Of a stretch of 20,744 nt of DNA, positions 14,806 through 20,744 are shown piece by piece; within the stretch, counting starts at the first letter, position 1; each line of letters begins with the position of its first letter. The translations under genes were made by a program, and so were the position numbers. Origin of the DNA: JBBSEZ01 sp038239195 (GTDB taxonomy: Bacteria > Planctomycetota > Planctomycetia > Gemmatales > Gemmataceae); NCBI GenBank assembly GCA_038239195.1, contig JBBSEZ010000150.1, positions 1-20,744 of the forward strand, written 5' to 3'. The notes under the pieces are model-generated. The model was not told the origin of the DNA. It ran no database searches and saw nothing but the letters and a program-made list of their open reading frames with translations.

Positions 14806-16197
14806 ATGCTCACCTTTGAAGACCCTCGCTGGGCGGGGGACCGTCGGGCCTTCTTGCAGATCGGCGGGCTGGCCCTGGGGGGGTTGTCGCTCCCGGGGCT
14901 GCTGGCCGAGCGCGCGGCGGCGGCCGAGGCGAAGCGGTTGGTGACCGACAAGTCGGTGATCTTTCTGTTCTTGCACGGGGGGCCGAGCCAGACGGAGACG
15001 TTCGACCCGAAGATGAGCGCGCCCGCGGAGGTGCGCAGCGCGACGGGCGAGGTGAAGACCAAGTTGCCCGGCGTGACCTTTGGCGGAACGTTCCCGAAGC
15101 TGGCGGCGCTGGCGGACCGGCTGACGGTGGTGCGCTCGTTCGTGACGGGGGACGGCAACCACGACCTCAAGCCGCTGGTGAGCAAGGAGACGTTCGGGGC
15201 CGGCCTGGGGGCGGTCTACGCCCGGCTGGCGGGGCTGAACCATCCGGCGACGGGAGCGCCGACGAACGCGGTGCTGTTCCCGCGCGCGGTGGACGCCAGC
15301 ACGCAGCCGGGGACGATGAGCTTTGGCCGATTCGACGCCACGGGGCCCTTCGGCCGGGCCCATGCGCCGTTCGACCCGAGCAGCGGGGGGCAGTTGCAGA
15401 AGAACATGCGGCTGAGCGTGCCGCTCGACCGCTTGCAGGAGCGCCGCGAACTGCTGGCCCAGCTCGACCGAGTGAAGGTGGCGCTGACCGAGGAGCGGGC
15501 CGTGGAGGGGATCGACCGGGCGCGCGAGCAGGCGCTGAACGCGATCCTGGGCGCGGCCGCGGACGCGTTCGATTTGAAGAAGGAGAACGCGCGGACGGTG
15601 GCGCGGTACGACACGGCGCCGCTGGTGAGGCCGGAGAACATCGACAAGAAGTGGCGGAACTACAACAACTACGTGGACAACGCCAAGGCGCTGGGGAAGT
15701 TGCTGTTGCTGGCGCGGCGGTTGTGCGAGCGGGGCTGCGGGTTCGTGACGGTGACGACGAACTTCGTGTGGGACATGCACGCGGACGTCAACAACGCGCC
15801 GGTGGCGGAGGGGATGCGCTACGTGGGCGCGCCGCTGGACCATGCGGTGTCGGCGTTTGTGGAGGACGTGCAGGCGCGCGGGCTGAGCGAGAAGATCTTG
15901 CTGGTGGTGTGCGGGGAGATGGGGCGGACGCCGCGGATCAACCGCAACGGCGGCCGCGACCACTGGGGCAACCTGGCGCCGCTGCTGCTGGCGGGCGGCG
16001 GGCTGAAGATGGGGCAGGTCATCGGGCAGTCGAAGCGCGACGCGGGCTCGCCGAGCTCGACGCCGGTGCGCATCAAGAACCTGGTGGCGACGGTGCTGCA
16101 CGCGGTGGCCGACGTGGGGCGCGTGCGCGTGGCGCCGGGGGCGCCGCGCGAGATCGCGCAGGAGATGGCGGGGTGGGAAGGGATACCGGGCGTTTGA
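14806..16197 (+). CDS. DUF1501 family exported protein
   Basis: The protein is 463 aa, a normal length for DUF1501. A twin-arginine motif (DRRAFLQIGG, residues 12-21) precedes a hydrophobic stretch and an Ala-rich cleavage region near residue 40, so Tat export is likely. Family blocks are visible: FLHGGPSQTETFDPK (about 56-70), VRSFVTGDGNHD (about 107-118), and near residues 368-400 GEMGRTPRIN followed by RDHWGNLAPLLLAGGG. These resemble the sulfatase/alkaline phosphatase fold, and DUF1501 genes are strongly expanded in planctomycetes, usually beside cytochrome-containing DUF1549/DUF1553 partners. No such partner is present here. Instead the gene is followed 98 bases later by an exported candidate selenoprotein on the same strand. 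AGGGGA lies about six bases before the start. The enzymatic activity is unknown. Confidence 0.93.
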   Translation: MLTFEDPRWAGDRRAFLQIGGLALGGLSLPGLLAERAAAAEAKRLVTDKSVIFLFLHGGPSQTETFDPKMSAPAEVRSATGEVKTKLPGVTFGGTFPKLAALADRLTVVRSFVTGDGNHDLKPLVSKETFGAGLGAVYARLAGLNHPATGAPTNAVLFPRAVDASTQPGTMSFGRFDATGPFGRAHAPFDPSSGGQLQKNMRLSVPLDRLQERRELLAQLDRVKVALTEERAVEGIDRAREQALNAILGAAADAFDLKKENARTVARYDTAPLVRPENIDKKWRNYNNYVDNAKALGKLLLLARRLCERGCGFVTVTTNFVWDMHADVNNAPVAEGMRYVGAPLDHAVSAFVEDVQARGLSEKILLVVCGEMGRTPRINRNGGRDHWGNLAPLLLAGGGLKMGQVIGQSKRDAGSPSSTPVRIKNLVATVLHAVADVGRVRVAPGAPREIAQEMAGWEGIPGV

Positions 16198-16216
16198 GCG
16201 GTTGTGAACGCATCGA

Positions 16217-16260
16217 GGCGAGCGGCGCGGCGTGAGCCCGCCGGTGGAGCGCGCCGCTCG
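16217..16260. repeat. Intergenic palindrome with GGCGAGCGGC core
   Basis: Arms 16219-16229 (CGAGCGGCGCG) and 16250-16260 are perfectly complementary around a 20-base loop that can itself pair (GGCG with CGCC). It begins with the GGCGAGCGGC core shared by the elements at 8608, 11528 and 14679 (inverted). It lies in the 98-base gap between the DUF1501 gene and the next gene. Confidence 0.6.
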
Positions 16261-16295
16261 GCTGGCCATTGTGAAGGCGAAACCACGGAGAAACG

Positions 16296-18800
16296 ATGAC
16301 TTCTCACCTCGTGAAACGGGCAGGGCTGGCGGGCCTCGTGCTGGGGGTCGCCTGTCTGCTGCCGTGTCTGGCGCCTGGCGAGAAGGCGAAGCCAGTCGGC
16401 CCGCTGGACCGCGAGCGGATCGACCGTCGCATCGCGGAGGTTCAGCCGACCGCGAAGGAACGGCGCTTCGACGCCATCGGCTGGGCGTCGAGCATTGGCG
16501 AGGCGGAGCGGCTGGGGCGGGCGAACGGCCGGCCGGTCTTCCTGTTCGTCAACGTCGGACAGATGGACACGGGCCGCTGCTGAGGCGGGGCCACCAACCT
16601 CCGGGGCGGTTCGCTCTCGGACGACAAGGTCATTGGCCTGCTCAATCGCTTTTTCGTGCCCGTTTACATATCGTACGAGGCCCACGATACGGGCGACGCT
16701 CCGGCGGAAGAGAAGAAGGAGTGGCGGCGCATCTACGCCGAGGCGAACAAGGTGCTGAAGCGGTCGGGGCTGGTCCACGTCTACGTCCTCGCTCCCGCGG
16801 ACGGCAAGGTGATCGAGAGCGTGGACGTCGGCACGGCGACGCAGCCGGCGAAGTTGCTGGCGCGGCTGGAGGCGGTGGTGAGCGCGCTGGGAACGAAGCC
16901 GGGGAAGGCCCTCGTTCCCCCTGCCCCGCAGTCGAGGCCGCCCGCGCACGAGGCCGGGGCCCTGGTGCTGCACCTGTCGGCGCGGAGCGCGAAAGGCACC
17001 TGGAACGAGTTCCCGGTGGAGAACTGGGTGGTGCTCGGCAAGGACCAATGGAGCAAGTTGTTGCCTCCCAGGGGCACGCGCGTCGGCGAGAGCTGGGAGC
17101 TCGACAAGACGGTGGCCGCGACGTTTTTGAAGGACTTCTTGCCCAACGGATATGCCTACGCTTCCAACAAGAAGGTCGCCATCGTCGAACAATCGCTCAG
17201 GGGGACGATCGCCTCCCGGGGCGACGCGGTGCGGGCACGGCTCGAGGGCACGCTGAAACTGCGGCACACCTCGCGCGATCACTTCCCCGTGGTGGAAACG
17301 ATCGACGTGGCGGAGATGAAGCTGGTGGGCTACCTCGATTGGGGGGCCGATCGGAAGCAGGTGCGTTCCTTGCGTCTGCTGGCGGACAAGGCCAGCGCGC
17401 GCAAGGGCCAGGTGGAGTATTCGGTCGGGGTGCGCTCGGTCGAGGCCAAGAAGCCGGCGAAGAAGCCGGCGCCGAAGACCACGGTCCTGTTCGACTTCGA
17501 GGAGGAGGCCGAGGTGCGAGCGTGGAGCAACCTCGAGGCGCCCGGCAAGGGGCCGAAGGGACCGGCGGCGCGGATCGAGCAATCGGCCGAGAACGCGACC
17601 ACGGGCAAACACAGCCTGAAGATCACGTTCGCGGGCGGAGATTGGCCGACGATCACGACGACGCGCGTTCCCGGCGACTGGATGCCGTACGAGACGTTCC
17701 AGGCCGACGTGACGGTGAGCCGGCCGTGCCTGGTCGGCTTCACCGTGTTGCAGGAGAAGAGCCGGCGCGGGGGCGGGTGGGACGCCACCGTGAGCCGATG
17801 GGCGAAGACGGCGTTCTTGCAGCCGGGCAAGAACGTCGTGTCGGGGCCCATCCACGATCCCAACAACTATTCGATCAACGCGAAGATGGGGAAGGTGGTG
17901 CGCTTCGAGATCTTCGCGTACAAGCCGGCGAAAGGCGAGACGATCTACGTCGATAACGTTCGCATCACGACGGCCAAGGAAGCCCGCCCGGCGGCGAAGG
18001 TGGAATTCAAGGTGCTGGGCACCGACCTGGTGGTGTCGGGCGTGCGGGAACTGGGGCAGAAGTTGCGCAAGGAGTGGAAAGCGCCGAAGGCGCAGGGGCT
18101 CGCCGAGGTGGAGGCGGAGTTTCGGGCGCGGTACGCAGCGCTGAAGAAGGCCCACCCGCGCGCGGTGTTGGTCGTGTTCCGCGATGGAGAGAAGGGTTAC
18201 GACCCGGCCCATCCCGAGCGCCCGTATCGAGGGTGGAGAGATGCCTACTGGACGAGCCACGGCCCGGACGGGGACACGGTGGAGCGAGCGCGGAACACGG
18301 GGAAGGACAGCAGTCACGAGATCTTCATGCGGCATCGAAGCCCGTTGATGCGTGTGGATTTGTCGAGCATTCCGATTGGGTCGAAGGTTTTGGCGGCCCG
18401 GCTCGTGATCGTGCGCGCCCACGACAAGCCGGTGAAGGAGCACAACCCTGGCAAGCCGAACATCTGGGTGGCGGAGGCGTGCAATCGGCCGTGGGTGGAA
18501 GAGGAAGTGAACGCCTACGAGTATGCCCGGGGCAAGTTCTGGAAGGCGGTGGGGGGAATGGACTGGGGGAAAGACCCGGACTTCCTTCCGGTGTACGTGG
18601 CGCACGGGCCGAGCCAGGGGAAGGTGAACACGTGGGACTTCACGGAGGCGGTGCGGTTCTGGACCGACGGTCGGCAGGCGAACCACGGCTTCATGCTGCA
18701 CGGCGACGGCGGGGATTGGATGCCGAGGGCCCACTCGCGCGAGGCGAAGCGGATCGAGGATCGGCCGGCGGTGTGGGTGGTGTATGAGCCGCGGAAATGA
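16296..18800 (+). CDS. Candidate exported selenoprotein: thioredoxin-like N-terminus with Cys-Sec, central sugar-binding-like domain, C-terminal DNRLRE domain
   Basis: The frame runs 835 codons with one internal TGA at 16581-16583 (codon 96), flanked by Cys95 and Gly97. If read as selenocysteine the protein is 834 aa with a vicinal Cys-Sec (RCUGG). Residues 1-30 are a signal peptide. Residues about 60-190 resemble a thioredoxin-like fold: RPVFLFVNVGQMDTGRC before the TGA, then LNRFFVPVYISYE in the same frame. Residues about 396-552 (VLFDFEEEAEVRAW to IYVDNVRI) look like a galactose-binding/CBM-type beta domain, and about 685-830 a DNRLRE domain (LMRVDLSSIPIGSKVLAARL). GGAG is five bases before the ATG. 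Both sides keep the same frame, composition and protein-like sequence, which argues against two genes. A nonsense mutation or sequencing error is the alternative. Conventional gene calling would start the protein at the GTG at 16656 and lose the redox segment. Confidence 0.78.
16581..16620 (+). promoter_or_regulatory. Candidate bacterial SECIS element following the in-frame TGA
   Basis: Directly after the TGA the RNA can form an upper stem AACC/GGUU (16596-16599 with 16608-16611) with an 8-base loop UCCGGGGC, so the loop guanines are 19-22 bases after the TGA. Below it, GGGG (16587-16590) can pair with the C-rich segment at 16612-16617 through a bulge. Bacterial SECIS hairpins have a guanine in the apical loop about 16-37 bases from the UGA, which this satisfies. 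The stem is weak and was folded by eye, so it supports but does not prove selenocysteine insertion. Confidence 0.4.
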
Positions 18801-18937
18801 GCGGGCGAGGGGGGGCGGGGCCGACAATCTCGCTGCCCCGCCCGGCGGAAGTCGATCGACCGGGAAGGCGTCGGGAATGCCGCGGGCTCGTCCTGGTGGG
18901 TGAGCTGGGCGTGCGGGAACAAAGGAGGTTGTGCATC

Positions 18938-19102
18938 GTGCCACGTTACACGCTCGAGACGATCATCCTCATCCTCATCATCCTGTGGCTGCTGGGGTGG
19001 CTGGTGGTGCCCAGCCTGGGGAACGTCGTTCACTTGCTGCTGGTGATCATTTTGATTGTGGTAGTGGTGCGGCTGTTGCAGGGGCGAAGCCCGCTGCCGT
19101 GA
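18938..19102 (+). CDS. lmo0937-type mini membrane protein
   Basis: The protein is 54 aa and starts at GTG 18938, chosen because AGGAGG lies nine bases upstream; an in-frame upstream ATG at 18797 would add a non-matching charged leader. Two hydrophobic helices are predicted at about residues 9-24 (ILILIILWLLGWLVVP) and 31-44 (VHLLLVIILIVVVV), joined by a short SLGN turn and followed by a basic tail (RLLQGRSPLP). This matches the lmo0937/DUF5670 pattern of two helices, LLGL between them and an R-G-R-P-like end. The family is widespread but has no known function; an inner-membrane location is predicted. It lies 137 bases after the candidate selenoprotein gene, and a very stable hairpin follows it. 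Confidence 0.85.
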   Translation: MPRYTLETIILILIILWLLGWLVVPSLGNVVHLLLVIILIVVVVRLLQGRSPLP

Positions 19103-19119
19103 GGGGGAGGTGGGGACCG

Positions 19120-19187
19120 TTCTCGCCCCTGCCCACCGGGCCTTCGTGGCGGCACCGGCACGAAGGCCCGGTGGGCAGGGGCGAGAA
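19120..19187. terminator. 29-bp perfect palindrome between convergent genes, possible bidirectional terminator
   Basis: Arms 19120-19148 and 19159-19187 are perfectly complementary over 29 bp around a 10-base loop. It starts 18 bases after the mini membrane protein stop and lies 138 bases from the end of the convergent PARG-like gene. No U-tract follows in either direction, so termination would have to depend on the extreme stem stability or on a factor. It may instead be a dispersed palindromic repeat. The remaining bases 19188-19324 hold nothing recognised. Confidence 0.65.
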
Positions 19188-19324
19188 GCGTCGATCTTGC
19201 CGAGGTGGGAGGCCTCCGGGCCGCTCGACGTCGAGGGCCAGGTTGAAGACGACCGTTTCGCGCCGAATGCCGAGCCCGTCCTTCTTTCCCTTCGTCCGCG
19301 CATGAATTCAGTCCGAGATCGTCT

Positions 19325-20173
19325 TCAGCGCCGCCGGCGCGATCGTTTCCTCTTCGGCGTCGCCGCGCCGAACACCTGCTCGAAGGGACCGAGGGACCGC
19401 CTCTGGCCCGACGAATCCAGCACCGCGAACACCACGTGCGCGAACGCCCCGCGAAACCGCCCGGCCAGCGCGATCTGGAAGAGCTGGGCGATCTGCTCCG
19501 GGTCGTTCTTGAACACCCCGCATCCCCAGGCACCCAGCACCAGCACCTCGTGCCCACGTAGGGCTGCCACGCCGAGGACGCGGTCGATCCGCTTTTGCAT
19601 CACCTGGCGGATTTCGTCTCGGCGACGATCCCGATGGCGCAGCGCCCCGACATCCACGGCCGGCGACGTCAGAAAGGAGCAGAGATACGGCTCGTCCAGC
19701 AGTTGCCCCTCGTCGAGCCGGAAGACCGGGACGTCCGGGGAATAGATCACCCAGGTGGTGTACATCGGATCTTTGCAGGATCGGTGGTGGTCGTACATCG
19801 GGTCACCGAGCAGCATGGCATACAGGCCCGAGGCGCGGGCAAGCGATTCCTCCTGCGCCCGAGCACCGGTGAGAAAGCCCCCTCCGGGGTTTTTCGCCGA
19901 GGCGAAGTTCAGGACCGCCAGCCGATGCCCCTTGTCTGCCAATCCGCGAGCGACGTCGAGAGTGGATGCGTTCACGACTTCGATCCTGGTCCGACGATCG
20001 GGAAAGGCTGGCAGTTGCACCTTCGCCTGTGGCGAGTACGAGCAGGTGCCGGCCTTTGCCTGGCGCAAGGCCTTGGCCAGATTCACGACCCGCCCGGACG
20101 GGCTGACGTACTGGCCGGCGTTGAGAATGGCGAGGGTTTCCTCGGCGACGCTCGCCCGATTCGAGGGCTTCAT
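19325..20173 (-). CDS. TIGR02452/DUF2263 family protein, microbial-type poly(ADP-ribose) glycohydrolase-like
   Basis: The protein is 282 aa. The start at 20173 has GGAG eight bases upstream; a GTG at 20182 is also possible. The N-terminal helical part (VAEETLAILNAGQYVSPSGR) is typical of the family. The bacterial PARG signature is present: NFASAKNPGGGFLTG (89-103) followed by Gln107-Glu108-Glu109, the catalytic QEE. GAWGCGVFKNDP (214-225) is the second conserved macro-fold loop. The C-terminus has an unusual basic tail (PKRKRSRRRR). These enzymes hydrolyse ADP-ribose polymers or ADP-ribosylated targets; the actual substrate here is unknown. The gene runs away from the CRISPR array, 164 bases from its first intact repeat, which makes a defence or stress context possible but not shown. 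Confidence 0.9.
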   Translation of the reverse strand: MKPSNRASVAEETLAILNAGQYVSPSGRVVNLAKALRQAKAGTCSYSPQAKVQLPAFPDRRTRIEVVNASTLDVARGLADKGHRLAVLNFASAKNPGGGFLTGARAQEESLARASGLYAMLLGDPMYDHHRSCKDPMYTTWVIYSPDVPVFRLDEGQLLDEPYLCSFLTSPAVDVGALRHRDRRRDEIRQVMQKRIDRVLGVAALRGHEVLVLGAWGCGVFKNDPEQIAQLFQIALAGRFRGAFAHVVFAVLDSSGQRRSLGPFEQVFGAATPKRKRSRRRR

Positions 20174-20275
20174 CTCGTTCACTCCAGAGGAGTTGCGTGG
20201 CTCATTCTGTCGAAGAGACAGGCGTGCGATCGCCTCGGTTCGGCGGATTCGTGCCGTGCGAACGACCGGGGGGGC

Positions 20276-20301
20276 CGGCCAGCGTAAGAGCCGTGGAGAA
20301 G
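20276..20301 (+). repeat. Decayed CRISPR repeat remnant
   Basis: GCCGTGGAGAA (20290-20300) matches the last part of the CRISPR repeat exactly, and CGGCCA (20276-20281) matches its centre if a 2-base deletion is allowed. From the end of this remnant to the first intact repeat there are 36 bases (20302-20337), precisely one spacer length. This is best read as an eroded outermost repeat with its old spacer. Confidence 0.6.
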
Positions 20302-20337
20302 GAGATGGAGAGCGAACAGTGGCAAACGCACCTCCTT

Positions 20338-20743
20338 GCTTCAATGCGGCCACGGTCATGACGCCGTGGAGAACTGGTAGTGGACGCACTTTCACAATGG
20401 GGGTGGGTGAAGCTTCAATGCGGCCACGGTCATGACGCCGTGGAGAACGGGAAGTCGGCCCCGCGGTTGTCGATGACGGCATCGCTTCAATGCGGCCACG
20501 GTCATGACGCCGTGGAGAACATCCGACCGCCGGGGCCGTCTCGATGTACCCGGTTGCGGGGCTTCAATGCGGCCACGGTCATGACGCCGTGGAGAACTGG
20601 CCATGCTTCTTCCTCACTCATTGGTCGCGCCTGGCTTCAATGCGGCCACGGTCATGACGCCGTGGATAACCCCCAACTCGGGCGAGCGCATCACCCACGC
20701 CCGCAAGCTTCAATGAGGACACGGTCTAGAAGCCGTGGAGTAC
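20338..20743 (-). CRISPR. CRISPR array, five near-identical 37-bp repeats plus one divergent at the window edge
   Basis: Repeats lie at 20338-20374, 20412-20448, 20484-20520, 20561-20597, 20634-20670 and 20707-20743, with spacers of 37, 35, 40, 36 and 36 bases. The first four are identical on the plus strand (from GCTTCAATGCGGCC to CCGTGGAGAAC), the fifth has one change and the sixth about eight. The repeat has an internal CCACGG/CCGTGG stem. Read on the minus strand it starts GTTCTCC and ends ATTGAAGC, the common 3' handle of type I and III repeats, so minus-strand transcription is favoured. A decayed repeat at the left end agrees, placing the leader to the right, beyond the window. The sixth repeat's changes may be contig-edge errors. 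No cas gene is visible. Confidence 0.95.
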
Positions 20744-20744
20744 G

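Noticed and set aside
16656..18800. Separate gene starting at GTG 16656, with 16296-16583 as its own short exported protein
   Set aside because: The two pieces are in the same frame with protein-like sequence across the gap (GGATNLRGGSLSDD), no ribosome site lies before 16656, and the split would cut a thioredoxin-like domain in half.
15819..18944. 1041-codon minus-strand open frame opposite the DUF1501 and selenoprotein genes
   Set aside because: Arg/His/Pro-rich antisense shadow with no motifs. It does span the TGA region, but only because the opposite strand is coding there.
20338..20743. Plus-strand transcription of the CRISPR array, based on the divergent repeat at the right end
   Set aside because: That repeat touches a likely contig edge, whereas the ATTGAAGC handle and the eroded repeat on the left favour the minus strand.

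Overview
The window looks like a high-GC planctomycete contig, probably of the Gemmataceae type. Support comes from a DUF1501 protein with a twin-arginine leader, a DUF4159 protein with a prenyltransferase/squalene-cyclase-like barrel, a DNRLRE-domain exported protein, an lmo0937-type mini membrane protein, very high third-position GC and many GC-rich intergenic palindromes. Both ends look like contig edges: 1-146 is almost pure G/C homopolymer, and the right end stops inside a CRISPR array.

Layout. 147-2570 (-) is an exported tandem-DUF4159 protein. After a divergent region with serial hairpins come a short-chain dehydrogenase (3216-3998, +) and a Tat-exported sugar isomerase/epimerase-like TIM barrel (4094-5086, +). 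5242-5430 (-) is a lone Flp-type pilin. Its leader carries a clear class I (GEMM-I) c-di-GMP riboswitch (core 5550-5621) followed by a possible terminator/antiterminator. A small HEAT-repeat protein (5848-6186, +) and a CAU-anticodon tRNA (6301-6372, -) follow.

6592-14366 (-) is a co-directional six-gene block read from high to low coordinates: an RsbU/SpoIIE phosphatase, a 3-dehydroquinate synthase II (GriH/AroB'-like), an adenylation-carrier-reductase protein (carboxylic-acid-reductase architecture), a class I aldolase paralogue lacking its catalytic residues, an intact ADTH-synthase/GriI-like aldolase, and a STAS anti-anti-sigma protein. The GriI/GriH-type pair plus the reductase suggests a C7N aminohydroxybenzoate made and reduced to an aldehyde. 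The phosphatase and STAS genes at the two ends suggest partner-switching control. This block is a strong candidate for an undescribed system.

14806-16197 (+) is a DUF1501 protein. 16296-18800 (+) is an exported protein with an in-frame TGA at codon 96 in a GRC-TGA-GG context, read here as a selenoprotein with a vicinal Cys-Sec motif and a plausible SECIS hairpin. 18938-19102 (+) is a two-helix mini membrane protein that starts at GTG. A 29-bp perfect palindrome separates it from a convergent PARG-like TIGR02452 gene (19325-20173, -). The window ends with a CRISPR array (20338-20743) and a decayed repeat just outside its left end; no cas genes are visible.
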